Source: an uncultured Saprospiraceae bacterium (GTDB taxonomy: Bacteria; Bacteroidota; Bacteroidia; Chitinophagales; Saprospiraceae). From it: a DNA stretch of 64,000 bases. The position numbers and the translations under genes were made by a program. This document shows, in pieces, positions 7,698 to 16,617 of this stretch. Where the stretch lies: NCBI GenBank assembly GCA_937995755.1, contig CALKJD010000002.1, forward strand, positions 60,064 through 124,063, given 5' to 3'. Each line of letters opens with the position of its first letter. Positions within the stretch are counted from its first letter, which is position 1. Below the pieces are notes generated by a model that made no database searches, was not told where the DNA came from, and saw only the letters and a program-made list of their open reading frames with translations.

Positions 7698-9719
7698 ATG
7701 AATAGATACATACATAGTCTGAGTTGGATGGTCATAGCACTGATGCTTACAATAAGCTCTTGTGTACCTCCAAGTAATGAAGTAATTACAGATATAAATA
7801 TCACCAATAGTGATCCATTATATCAGAGATTATATAACCATCAGGATGAGCAAAACGTGGATAGCGTATTGGCTTACTTTAATCATCCTAATCCGAGTTA
7901 TAGACTCACAGCGGTCAACGCCTTGGCGAGCATGCAAAGTGAAATTGCTATCGATTCATTAATCATTAGATTGTCGGATCCTGTACTCGAAGTTCGTGTG
8001 GCGGCTGCGTATGCATTAGGCCAGATTGGAAAAGCAGAAACGGTGGATCCTCTAATGAGTGCATTTGTAAATAGAGATACTGTTGATGTTGATAATAGAT
8101 TTAACTCTACCATCCTAGAGGCTATTGGTAAGACAGGAAACAAGTCTCTACTAAATGCAATCTCTTCTGTAGAAAATTATAGAACGACGGATACGCTTCT
8201 CTTATTAGGACAAGTAAGATCTATCTATAGATTTGCGACGAGAGGTATTACTACTCAGGTAGGTACTGATCGTATGGTAGATCTTGCCAGTAGCGAAACC
8301 TTTCCAAAAGAAGTAAGGGTAATGGCCGCGAACTATTTATCTCGTGCAAAAAACATAGACCTAAGTAAAGGTCAATTTAGAATAGCAGAAGCTTTTACCG
8401 GCGCTAATGAAGCTAATATACGTATGGCACTTGCTCAGTCTTTGAGTAAAGTATCTGATCCTGATATCTTGAAAATTTTACAATCCCAGTTAATAGTCGA
8501 AAAGGATTATAGAGTAAAAGTAAATATTATTAGAGCTTTAGGAAGTTATAGTTATATCGACAATATTGACTTGATTATAGATCATCTAGAAAATGAAAAT
8601 ATACATGTAGCTAATGCTGCCGCACAGTATCTCGTAGATCATGGAAATAGAAGTGATGCAGAGATTTATAAGACTTTTGCCAACAAGAATATAGATCATA
8701 CTGTAAGGGCAAAGGTATATGCCTCAGTATTGAAGCACTTGCCAGCATACTATACTGGAAGTAAGTCTCGAATACGTACATCGATATTAAACTACTTAGA
8801 AGAGCTCAAAGACAAACCATATATCGCTAAGCATTATGTTACGGCACTTGGACAAGATCCATATAATTATGCCTTCCTAAAAGATGCGGCCATAGACAGT
8901 GGAGCAGTGGCTGTGCGTACTGCAGGTATGGAGGCACTCTCTAATATTGTGACCGGCGAAAACTTTATCAATACATTTAGGTCTAGAAGTAATATCGTGA
9001 AGAACGAAATACTTGAGATCATTAAAGAGCAATTTGTAAAAGGTGATGTTGGAGCAATGGCGATAGGGGCAGGAATATTAAGTAATGAGAAGGTAGGATA
9101 TAGAGATTTAATTCAAAATGATAGCTTTCTTGTTACCGCAGCGGCTAAGTTAGCATTACCAAGAGAAATAGAGACCTACAACGAAATTAAGAAAGCCTTA
9201 GCTTACCTTAACAATGTCAAATACGAAGCGGAAAAGACTAGTTTTAATCACCCAATTAACTGGAATACTCTGTCGACAGTATCTGACTCTACTATAGCGG
9301 TAGTGAAGACTAACAAAGGTAATTTTACAATAAAACTGTTTGGTCGTAATACTCCAGGTACCGTAGCCAATTTTATTGATTTAGCAAATGACAATTTCTT
9401 TGATAATAAGGCATATCATCGTGTAGTATCTAACTTTGTAATACAAGGTGGATGTCCACGTGGCGATGGGTATGGCTCACTGGACTACTCTATTAGATCA
9501 GAGCTACCACAACAATACTATGATGACCAAGGGTACGTGGGTATGGCCTCAGCAGGACTACATACTGAAGGGACTCAATGGTTTGTAACACATTCGCCTA
9601 CACCTCACTTAGATGGTAAGTATACGATCTTTGGTAAAGTAACAGAAGGCATGGATGTAATACACCAAATAGTAGAAGGAGATAAGATTAACGATGTGAT
9701 CATCACTATTCAGCGATAA
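7698..9719 (+). CDS. HEAT-repeat lipoprotein fused to a cyclophilin-type peptidyl-prolyl isomerase
   Basis: A 673-residue predicted lipoprotein. The lipobox LTISSC lies near residue 22. Residues about 40-500 are made of HEAT-like helical repeats (AVNALASMQSEIAIDSLI, AAAYALGQIGKAETV and many similar units). Residues about 530-673 form a cyclophilin domain: AYHRVVSNFVIQGG keeps the catalytic arginine and the phenylalanine, and EGTQWFV followed by HLDGKYTIFGKV keeps the second half of the active site. Cyclophilins speed cis-trans proline isomerisation in folding proteins. The fusion suggests a periplasmic or outer-membrane chaperone in which HEAT repeats hold the client. A TTG one codon earlier is also in frame; the ATG at 7698 is preferred. 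It is monocistronic. Confidence 0.9.
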   Translation: MNRYIHSLSWMVIALMLTISSCVPPSNEVITDINITNSDPLYQRLYNHQDEQNVDSVLAYFNHPNPSYRLTAVNALASMQSEIAIDSLIIRLSDPVLEVRVAAAYALGQIGKAETVDPLMSAFVNRDTVDVDNRFNSTILEAIGKTGNKSLLNAISSVENYRTTDTLLLLGQVRSIYRFATRGITTQVGTDRMVDLASSETFPKEVRVMAANYLSRAKNIDLSKGQFRIAEAFTGANEANIRMALAQSLSKVSDPDILKILQSQLIVEKDYRVKVNIIRALGSYSYIDNIDLIIDHLENENIHVANAAAQYLVDHGNRSDAEIYKTFANKNIDHTVRAKVYASVLKHLPAYYTGSKSRIRTSILNYLEELKDKPYIAKHYVTALGQDPYNYAFLKDAAIDSGAVAVRTAGMEALSNIVTGENFINTFRSRSNIVKNEILEIIKEQFVKGDVGAMAIGAGILSNEKVGYRDLIQNDSFLVTAAAKLALPREIETYNEIKKALAYLNNVKYEAEKTSFNHPINWNTLSTVSDSTIAVVKTNKGNFTIKLFGRNTPGTVANFIDLANDNFFDNKAYHRVVSNFVIQGGCPRGDGYGSLDYSIRSELPQQYYDDQGYVGMASAGLHTEGTQWFVTHSPTPHLDGKYTIFGKVTEGMDVIHQIVEGDKINDVIITIQR

Positions 9720-9790
9720 GACAATAGTTGCTAGAGTTTGTAACAATAGCACTTCACAGATATAATATGACATAGTATTATATAGAATCT

Positions 9791-9798
9791 TATTTTTG
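9791..9798 (+). promoter_or_regulatory. Bacteroidota -7 promoter element TATTTTTG
   Basis: An exact TAnnTTTG match 43 bases before the lipoprotein start at 9841; the expected transcript start is near 9805. No clear TTG at -33. Confidence 0.5.
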
Positions 9799-9840
9799 CA
9801 CCCAATTAAGATATTTTAATTTTTTTTTAAACTGAACCTC

Positions 9841-10434
9841 ATGAATATTACCACTCTATATAAATCTATATTGGCAGTAACTGTTATTGGCTTATTTACT
9901 ATGTGTAAGCAGGATGTTAAAACGCCAGAAGCTAAAGTCGATGATGGAGTAAGTATCAATGTACGAGTGGATTCGTCAATGGTAGATTTCACAAAATCAG
10001 TAGATTTAAAATACGTTAGTCTACCGCAAATGCATAGATGGAATCTTATATCTAAGTCATTGTTAAAGTTAAATGACAATCCAAGTGGATATGCAGTTAC
10101 AGATACCATTTCTTGGATACACCCCAATGGTAAAAGCTATATGTCTATGTCTCACTACACTAAGACTAATGAGGAGACTATTGATTATAAAATGTTTTAC
10201 GAAAAGGTTAGATCTTCCTTTCCTTATACCGACCATAGTTATACAAAATATAATGTTGGAGGTATATCTATGCACGAGATCAAACTCTCTAATGATAATA
10301 CCCATAACTATAAACTAGTAATACCTAAAGGTAACGAGATCGTTTCTATAGACCTTCAGGCTTATGGTGATGGTTATGATGAGGAAATCGCGAATTTTGT
10401 AGAGCAGATTCCAGGCTTAGTTAAAATTCGCTAG
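9841..10434 (+). CDS. Unrecognised lipoprotein
   Basis: A 197-residue protein that I do not recognise. Its N-terminus is a lipoprotein signal: a hydrophobic run ending GLFTMC, with C22 as the likely lipid-modified residue and a KQD start to the mature chain. The mature part is a single domain rich in beta-strand-like segments with a GYAVTDTISWIHPNGKSY stretch in the middle; no enzyme motif or metal site is visible. It superficially recalls the GldD-type plan (a small lipoprotein about 190 residues long), but the true GldD of this window is elsewhere and matches far better. Its promoter element lies 43 bases upstream and the gene is convergent with the CAT-like gene. Confidence 0.75.
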   Translation: MNITTLYKSILAVTVIGLFTMCKQDVKTPEAKVDDGVSINVRVDSSMVDFTKSVDLKYVSLPQMHRWNLISKSLLKLNDNPSGYAVTDTISWIHPNGKSYMSMSHYTKTNEETIDYKMFYEKVRSSFPYTDHSYTKYNVGGISMHEIKLSNDNTHNYKLVIPKGNEIVSIDLQAYGDGYDEEIANFVEQIPGLVKIR

Positions 10435-10440
10435 AGGAGG

Positions 10441-10469
10441 ATTCTTCAAGTTAAATTTTGATGAAGAAT
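10441..10469. terminator. Weak hairpin between convergent genes
   Basis: ATTCTTCA (10441-10448) pairs perfectly with TGAAGAAT (10462-10469) between the lipoprotein and CAT-like genes. There is no T-run beside it, so terminator use is uncertain. Confidence 0.35.
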
Positions 10470-10509
10470 ATTGTATCTTCAAAGTAGAAGAATAATGTTT
10501 TGAAGCCGA

Positions 10510-11127
10510 TTACAGATCTAAATGATGTTGAAACTTATCTAGAAAGAGAGAAATGTGGTAACCGTCCACTAAAGCGTGATTGACACTAATGGCCACATTC
10601 ATATTCATTCTACCATTAGTGGTTACAACTTTGCTAAAAGATAGTTCAGGTATAGATTCTAGATTGCCAGACACGGGTTCTTTTTGACTTGTAAAATTAA
10701 TCCAAGGCATCGCTGAACAATGAATACAATTATCTCCATTGATTGGAGGGTATAGTTCATGGTTAGTTTGTATTCTATCCTTTTCTGCTACAAAGCTTTT
10801 GTGAAATGCATTAAAGTCATTATCAAAAGAGATCCATGAAAATCCAAAAGTTTTATCCTCTCTCATAATAGTAGCAGAGGCGTGTACTTCTTCCACATCA
10901 TATACTCGATTGTCTCTTATACGGTACCTCATGTTTTCCGTCTCGTTGATTGCTTTCATACAATCGTGTAAATATCTAACAAAAAAACTCTTGCCACTCG
11001 CTTTGCTTTTTTGGTATGCATTAGTAACATCCACAGGCACGGTTACTGAGTAGAATGGATTACTCAATGCTATGAAGTGTTTATAATGTTGTTTCCTATT
11101 CCAAGTGTCAATATTAATTTCTTTCAA
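10510..11127 (-). CDS. Chloramphenicol acetyltransferase-family protein
   Basis: A 205-residue member of the CAT fold, which moves an acetyl group from acetyl-CoA to a small-molecule hydroxyl. The catalytic segment is VNHALVDGYH, with the base H184 and the structural D188 of the HxxxDG motif both present, and the PWINFTS segment near residue 141 is typical of the family. The length suits a full-length CAT monomer of a trimeric enzyme. Many chromosomal Bacteroidota members of this family have no known drug substrate, so resistance is possible but unproven. It is the last gene of a seven-gene minus-strand run and lies 11 bases after the HAD gene. Confidence 0.88.
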   Translation of the reverse strand: MKEINIDTWNRKQHYKHFIALSNPFYSVTVPVDVTNAYQKSKASGKSFFVRYLHDCMKAINETENMRYRIRDNRVYDVEEVHASATIMREDKTFGFSWISFDNDFNAFHKSFVAEKDRIQTNHELYPPINGDNCIHCSAMPWINFTSQKEPVSGNLESIPELSFSKVVTTNGRMNMNVAISVNHALVDGYHISLFLDKFQHHLDL

Positions 11128-11138
11128 TTGAGTGTAAA

Positions 11139-11834
11139 TTATAAGTGATCTAACAATTTTAGTGTTCTGTCTAGCGTGAGAAATTGATTTTCATCTAATG
11201 TGTCATCATCAATAGACTCATGTTGCCAAGTGGTGTGGAAAGGTATGTGTATGGCTTTAGCACCAATTTCAATCAATGGAAGGATATCTGATTTCAAAGA
11301 GTTTCCAATCATAAGAAAATTTTCAGGTTCAATATCTAAATGAGATAGAATCTTAATATAGTCTTCTTTTTTCTTGTCACTCATTACTTCGACATGATGA
11401 AAATACTTACTAAGATTTGACTTTTCTAATTTCCTTTCTTGGTCCAGTAAATCTCCTTTTGTACAAAGTATAAGGCGATATTTTTTAGACAAATCGGTGA
11501 GTACATTTTCAACATCATCAAGTAACTCTACAGGTTTATTGAGCATGTCTTTGCCAATGTTTATTACTTCCTTCAGTTTGCTATTTGATATTTTTCCATT
11601 TGATATTTCAATAGCAGATTCTATCATAGAGAGTACAAACCCCTTGATACCATAGCCATACAAGGATAGGTTGTCCATCTCTTTTTTAAATAGCTCTTGA
11701 TCGATTTTATTGAATGTTTCGTAAGGCGACAATAGTTGTGCAAACTTCTGCTCAGCATCTCTGAAGAATGTTTCATTGACCCACAAGGTATCATCAGCAT
11801 CAAACCCTATAACTTTTATATCGGAGTATGTCAT
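11139..11834 (-). CDS. HAD-superfamily hydrolase
   Basis: A 231-residue soluble phosphatase-like enzyme. The nucleophile motif is FDADDT with D12 and D14; a helical cap follows (about 20-90); CTKGD near residue 122 is the second motif; K153-155 lie in SDKKKEDY; and MIGNSLKSDI near residue 176 holds the acidic third part that binds magnesium. The family removes phosphate from small metabolites and this subfamily is close to phosphoglycolate/pyridoxal phosphatase-like proteins, but the substrate cannot be assigned. It starts 24 bases after the ABC exporter gene ends and precedes the CAT-like gene, so cotranscription is likely. Confidence 0.9.
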   Translation of the reverse strand: MTYSDIKVIGFDADDTLWVNETFFRDAEQKFAQLLSPYETFNKIDQELFKKEMDNLSLYGYGIKGFVLSMIESAIEISNGKISNSKLKEVINIGKDMLNKPVELLDDVENVLTDLSKKYRLILCTKGDLLDQERKLEKSNLSKYFHHVEVMSDKKKEDYIKILSHLDIEPENFLMIGNSLKSDILPLIEIGAKAIHIPFHTTWQHESIDDDTLDENQFLTLDRTLKLLDHL

Positions 11835-11858
11835 TGTGTTTTTATTTATGGTAGATAT

Positions 11859-13673
11859 CTATTGATACCCTTCAGCTTGTAGATCAAATAACTCGGAATA
11901 CAAATTACCTTGTTCCATTAATTCTTCATGCGTACCAAGTTCGAGTACTTCTCCATTATTGAGTACAAGTATACGATCTGCCATACGAACAGTAGAGAAC
12001 CTATGTGAAATGATAATACTGGTGCGACCTTTGGTAAGTCCTATAAATCTTTGAAACACTTCATACTCTGCTCTAGCGTCTAATGCTGATGTCGGTTCGT
12101 CCAAAATAATAATTGGTGCTTCTGACATGTATGCTCGTGCTAAAGCAATTTTTTGCCATTGTCCGCCAGATAGTTCAGCGCCTTTTTTAAATCGCCGCCC
12201 AAGTTCTTGGTCATAGCCATTGAGTAGATCTTTTACGACTTCGTCTGCAAGACTTAGTTCTGCCGCTTTTGTGATTTTATCATCTTGATCTATCTTATCT
12301 ATATTTCCAACAGCAATATTGATTCTTGTAGTAAGATAATACTTTACGAAATCTTGAAAGATGGCACCAAATAATTTCTGATACTTATCTTTTTCATAAT
12401 GCCTTATATCTACACCGTCTAAAAGTATCCTTCCACTTGTAGGTTCGTAGAGCCTTAGTAGTAACTTGATAAGAGTAGTTTTGCCACTTCCGTTTTCACC
12501 CACCAAAGCCAATTTTTCTCCCTTGCGAAGTGTAAATGAGAGTCCATTAAATACAGGTATATGTCCATTAGGGTAACTAAATGTTACATCTTGAAATTCA
12601 ATTCCTTCAACGATATTAGTAGGTACGGGTAATTGTTCGAAACCAGATTCGTCGACAAATTCCATGTCAATAAAATCAAAGTAATCATGTAGGTACATTG
12701 CATTTTCGGTGATGTTACTAAATCGTGTAAACATCACTTGTAGCTGATTACGCAATCGATTAAATGAGCCTGCAAGGAAAGTTAATTCACCTATGGTTAC
12801 AAGGCTAACTACCGCTTTCAAAATAATAAATACAAATGCGATATAGTAAGCGATGACACCAATAATATTAAATAATGCACCCCATACAGATCTTTTGACT
12901 GTTAGCTTTTTTACAGATTGATAATATTTATCTGCAGTGTCGGCAAACGTCTTACTAATGAAATCTGCCAATCCAAATAACTTTACTTCCTTGGCGGTTA
13001 CATCACTAGCTCCTATTACTCGCATGTAGTCCAGCTGTCTTCGCTCCGGAGCCATTCTTGAGGTAAGTTTATAGTTAGAACTTGAAAACTTGAGTTCATT
13101 TAAGAGTGTGGGTATGATGGATACGATCAATAATAATATAAGAATGGGGTAGAAGTAAATTAAGGCAGATATAAGAGATATAATAGTAATAAGATCCTGT
13201 GCTTGGGCCAGAGAGTTTGACATTAGATTTACCCTACCGACTGTTTGTCTACGAGCGCGTTCTAGTTTATCATAAAATTCTGAATCCTCAAGATACTGAA
13301 GATCTACACGTGCTGTTTTTTGTATGAGTTCTACAGAAGAGTCATTAGAGTATAAGCTTCCGATCAATGTGTCAGTAACACCAATCAGCCTATTAAATAC
13401 ATCACTAAATATTGCTACTCCAAATTCGATAGCAATAAGTATATAGAGTCGATTTAGTTCTTGAGCCTCAGTACTATTTACAATACGTATTACTTCATCT
13501 ATGATTTCCTTACCGACCCAAAGTAGGACAATTGGAAATATAGATTTGATGAGCCTAAGTAGTACATTGACAACAAACATCTTTGGGCTCGATCTATACA
13601 CAGCTTTGAAGAATCTAGGCAAGTATTTTAAGGCCACAAAATTCTGTAAGTAAGATGATTTTTTATTTGTCAT
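11859..13673 (-). CDS. Type I ABC exporter, fused membrane and ATPase domains
   Basis: A 604-residue half-transporter that works as a dimer in the inner membrane. Residues about 20-330 form the six-helix exporter domain; residues about 350-600 form the ATPase. Walker A is GENGSGKTT, the signature is LSGGQWQK, Walker B is IIILDEP followed by TSALD, and the H-loop is ISHRFST. The ATP-binding part is full and the membrane domain is of usual length, so it should be active. Substrates of this group range from lipids to peptides and antibiotics; its neighbours, an Omp85-like protein upstream and HAD and CAT-like enzymes downstream, do not settle which. It lies 70 bases after the Omp85-like gene. 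Confidence 0.93.
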   Translation of the reverse strand: MTNKKSSYLQNFVALKYLPRFFKAVYRSSPKMFVVNVLLRLIKSIFPIVLLWVGKEIIDEVIRIVNSTEAQELNRLYILIAIEFGVAIFSDVFNRLIGVTDTLIGSLYSNDSSVELIQKTARVDLQYLEDSEFYDKLERARRQTVGRVNLMSNSLAQAQDLITIISLISALIYFYPILILLLIVSIIPTLLNELKFSSSNYKLTSRMAPERRQLDYMRVIGASDVTAKEVKLFGLADFISKTFADTADKYYQSVKKLTVKRSVWGALFNIIGVIAYYIAFVFIILKAVVSLVTIGELTFLAGSFNRLRNQLQVMFTRFSNITENAMYLHDYFDFIDMEFVDESGFEQLPVPTNIVEGIEFQDVTFSYPNGHIPVFNGLSFTLRKGEKLALVGENGSGKTTLIKLLLRLYEPTSGRILLDGVDIRHYEKDKYQKLFGAIFQDFVKYYLTTRINIAVGNIDKIDQDDKITKAAELSLADEVVKDLLNGYDQELGRRFKKGAELSGGQWQKIALARAYMSEAPIIILDEPTSALDARAEYEVFQRFIGLTKGRTSIIISHRFSTVRMADRILVLNNGEVLELGTHEELMEQGNLYSELFDLQAEGYQ

Positions 13674-13743
13674 GTATTAAAGACGAATGAATGTGTAAAA
13701 TGGTTCATTTAATCAATAGATCTTGACGAGGATCGATTGTTAG

Positions 13744-15195
13744 TTAGAAATTTAATCTACTCTTAACAAAAAATGATTGGTCTCCGATTTCATTAAAACT
13801 GTATTCTAGTTGAAATGAAAAAGTGTTATAGAGTAACACATCTAAAGCTGGACCATAACCAAATAACCATTGGTTGTTTAATGGATTACCATTGGTGTAA
13901 TGTCTTTCGTTTACATAACCATAATCCATATTCCATCTTAACCATGCTTTCAAAGACACCTTTTTGTATTGTCTTAGTCTCATACTATCCCATCGTCTAG
14001 TGATGTCTATAATGGATAGCTTTAAGGCATTTTTATGAATAACATAATCAGTGCCATCTATAACGTAGAGTTCGTATCCAGTAATAATATTACCACCATA
14101 ACCAAGACCTGTATTGTTAGCAAATGATATTTTATCTCTAAGAATATTTGTCTTTCCTCTCAATCTTGTTTCTATGATTAACGCATCCCAAAGTTTCCAA
14201 TACTTTTCTATCGATCCTATTACAGATAAGTTGTTGTAGTCGCCTTCAAACCCAAAGCCATCTTTTTTGATGTTAGCTTTTAGTCTGTACCCTCCTTCTG
14301 GATACAGAGTAAATATTCTTTTGTCATAATCGGCGTCGTATTCAAGTTGAAAGAATTTTACACCTGTGTTACCATTAATAAAGTATTCGGAATTTAGGTT
14401 TTGTACTACGTAATCGTCCACACTATTTTGATGGTATGAAAGTCTGACCACCTGAAAGAATCGTAGTCCGATTCGTTTACTTAAGGATGTACTCGCCCTG
14501 AACCTTCTAAGTAAAATGCGTTCATCTTCTAACTGTTGGAATAGTGTTTTGTTTCCTTCAGTGATATAGCCTATTTCTTTTTGTTCGGCATAGACTACGT
14601 TGGTGGAGAGGCCCCATCCACCCTTTAGATATGGAAAGGCGTATTTCACTTCATACTTACGCACATAACCGAACTGCAATTTTAGTTTTAGTCGATCTTT
14701 GTTTCCTGTAAGATTAAGGTGGTCTATACGAGCACCATAGTTGACCCTTTTCAGACTTCGTTTTTGTTCTTTCCACCAAACATTAAAACTTCTATCTGCA
14801 AGTTCGAAAATGGGTGCTGGATATATGTACCAATTTTCCTGTAGATTGACTTCTAGATCTAGTTGGTCAGAATCTTGGTCCCAATTTTTAATATTGATTT
14901 TTACAAAAGTAAAAAGACGAGTATTTAGTATTCGCTTTTCTTCTAGAATGATTAGAGAATTGAGGTCATCCAAAGAAAGTGTGTCTCCCTTTTCGAGAGC
15001 CATTTCATATTGAATGACACGATCTTTAGTTTTTGTGTTGCCGATGAATATAATATCATTGATGACTATATTATCTGATTGAGAATATAGATTATTGAGT
15101 CCAATAACTAATGATAAGATGATAAATATACCTCTAATAAATGTAGAGGAATGAAAGAGTGTAATGTGTTTAGAACATTTAATGTAATTAGACAT
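13744..15195 (-). CDS. Omp85/BamA-like outer-membrane protein with one POTRA domain
   Basis: A 483-residue predicted outer-membrane barrel. After a signal anchor or signal peptide (hydrophobic run near residues 20-38, ending NLYSQ) comes one POTRA-like unit, residues about 42-115, with INDIIFIGNTKTKDRVI at its start. The rest is a chain of amphipathic beta strands that ends in SRLNF, a typical terminal aromatic of barrels. This is shorter than BamA (which has five POTRA units) and resembles the small Omp85-like proteins common in Bacteroidota, some near transporters. Its start overlaps the 3' end of the CBS gene by 8 bases, which suggests translational coupling. Confidence 0.82.
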   Translation of the reverse strand: MSNYIKCSKHITLFHSSTFIRGIFIILSLVIGLNNLYSQSDNIVINDIIFIGNTKTKDRVIQYEMALEKGDTLSLDDLNSLIILEEKRILNTRLFTFVKINIKNWDQDSDQLDLEVNLQENWYIYPAPIFELADRSFNVWWKEQKRSLKRVNYGARIDHLNLTGNKDRLKLKLQFGYVRKYEVKYAFPYLKGGWGLSTNVVYAEQKEIGYITEGNKTLFQQLEDERILLRRFRASTSLSKRIGLRFFQVVRLSYHQNSVDDYVVQNLNSEYFINGNTGVKFFQLEYDADYDKRIFTLYPEGGYRLKANIKKDGFGFEGDYNNLSVIGSIEKYWKLWDALIIETRLRGKTNILRDKISFANNTGLGYGGNIITGYELYVIDGTDYVIHKNALKLSIIDITRRWDSMRLRQYKKVSLKAWLRWNMDYGYVNERHYTNGNPLNNQWLFGYGPALDVLLYNTFSFQLEYSFNEIGDQSFFVKSRLNF

Positions 15196-15847
15196 TGAGG
15201 TAGCTCATAAGTGAATCGTACCTGTCCTTGAGAACATCTTCGTAATCGTTTTCTGTAAATGCGCCATGGATATTATAGTCAAACCTTTCTAAAGAAGCTA
15301 CAATCCGTCCAATGCTCATTTGATTTAACTTCAGAGTAATTTGAATCTTTGTACTGTCTTCCATTCTAGTTAGGAATGTAGCTAAAATGGATCCACCTTC
15401 TCCTTCTACAATTCGAGCAATTTCTGCTAGGGAGTAATTGGTCCTATCTGTTTCTATCACTAGTATAGAGCCAGACTCAGCAAATGAGTAGCTCACAGCG
15501 TAGTAAGCAATTAAATCTTCTTGAGTAATAAGGCCTAAGTATTTCCCTTCATTATCTACGACAGGAATAACAGTGAGTTTGTTTTCCGCCATTAATTTCA
15601 TCACCTCAAAGAGATGATCATTTTGATTGGCATATGGTCTCAACATACTAAGTCTATATGAACCAATAGCTTCGTTCATATCCTTGTCTAATATATCTTC
15701 TTCAGATATCATACCGAGCAGTTGCTCATTATTTACTATTGGTAGGTGTTTAACATGGTAAATACCCATCATTGCTATGGTTTCTTCACCTGTGTCAGAG
15801 GTGCGAAGAGAGTCAATAGTCTGCGATATGAGTTCTTTAGCGATCAA
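15188..15847 (-). CDS. CBS-pair protein with C-terminal ACT-like domain
   Basis: A 219-residue soluble sensor-like protein. Residues 1-60 and 70-125 are two CBS motifs (HLPIVNNEQLLGMISEED and LTVIPVVDNEGKYLGLITQEDL are the diagnostic ends, shown here in part). Residues about 135-210 look like an ACT fold (SGSILVIETDRTNYSLAEI). The combination binds adenine nucleotides and small amino-acid-like ligands, and is known from AcuB-like regulators. No effector domain is present. The gene ends inside the Omp85-like gene start and begins 20 bases after the SHOCT-TPR gene, so all three are probably one operon. Confidence 0.85.
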   Translation of the reverse strand: MIAKELISQTIDSLRTSDTGEETIAMMGIYHVKHLPIVNNEQLLGMISEEDILDKDMNEAIGSYRLSMLRPYANQNDHLFEVMKLMAENKLTVIPVVDNEGKYLGLITQEDLIAYYAVSYSFAESGSILVIETDRTNYSLAEIARIVEGEGGSILATFLTRMEDSTKIQITLKLNQMSIGRIVASLERFDYNIHGAFTENDYEDVLKDRYDSLMSYLNV

Positions 15848-15867
15848 AGGAAATTGTATTTTATGTA

Positions 15868-16617
15868 TTAACGTCTTAAAAGCTTCTTACGCTCCGTCAC
15901 AAACTCTTGTTCGGATAGTAAGCCCTTTTTTCTAAGTTCGGCTAATTTGTTTAGTTGTGATAGTAATATGTCATCCGTGAGATTTGCTTCTTGTTCTGGT
16001 GCGTCTATTCGCTTACTTTCTCTTGATTGTTGAGCTTGTTTAGCACCTAGTTTATATCCATTGGCTTTGAATTCATCAAACTCAGGCTGTATTCTCAAAA
16101 ATGCGAGATCATCGTGTGTTTGTATTTTTTCAAAATCGTTGAAACCTAGTTCTACAGCACGATTAAGGTGAAAGAAAGCTTTATCTTTTTTCTCTGTTAA
16201 AGAGTATGCTGCAGCGATATTCCAGTGCAACGCTACATCACCTTCACTTATCGCTAAGCCTTGTTCAAAATCCGCTATGGCGCCATCGAGATCAAATTCT
16301 TTGTATTTAAGAATACCACTTTTCTTAAAAGGATTAGACTTGCTAAAATTATTATTTGACCTTCTAGAAGGCGCTGCAGGTCGTGATTGCCTTCTTGGAG
16401 GTGCTGTAGTTCGATTTGTAGACCTATTGGTCCGTGTACGTTGTTGATTCCGAGTATCTTGATTTCTATTTTGTTTGTTTTTTTGTCTACTGCTATTTAT
16501 CATAAAGAAAATACCACCAAAAACCAATAAAGGTAAGACACCAGAACCAAAAAGGTTAAGTGCAATTATCGCCGCCACAATTATAAATACTACTGGATTT
16601 CCTCTTCTTTGACTCAT
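15868..16617 (-). CDS. Membrane protein with TPR-like repeats and C-terminal SHOCT motif
   Basis: A 249-residue protein. Two hydrophobic segments (residues about 9-24 and 26-40) are followed by a basic, low-complexity Arg/Asn/Gln linker (about 42-95), then one or two TPR units (LDGAIADFEQGLAI, WNIAAAYSLTEKKDKAFFHLNRAV). The last 30 residues, LSQLNKLAELRKKGLLSEQE, are a classic SHOCT motif, which occurs at the ends of many small membrane proteins and is thought to mediate oligomerisation. Function unknown. It abuts the phosphatase gene without a gap: the phosphatase stop is directly followed by this ATG, so the two are almost certainly cotranslated. Confidence 0.8.
   Translation of the reverse strand: MSQRRGNPVVFIIVAAIIALNLFGSGVLPLLVFGGIFFMINSSRQKNKQNRNQDTRNQQRTRTNRSTNRTTAPPRRQSRPAAPSRRSNNNFSKSNPFKKSGILKYKEFDLDGAIADFEQGLAISEGDVALHWNIAAAYSLTEKKDKAFFHLNRAVELGFNDFEKIQTHDDLAFLRIQPEFDEFKANGYKLGAKQAQQSRESKRIDAPEQEANLTDDILLSQLNKLAELRKKGLLSEQEFVTERKKLLRR

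Noticed and set aside
9816..10318. Antisense and alternative frames over the unknown lipoprotein
   Set aside because: They are out of phase shadows of the real gene; none has a leader or a domain.
10510..11127. Antibiotic resistance island around the CAT-like gene
   Set aside because: No mobile gene or change in base use nearby; the gene sits in a long chromosomal operon.
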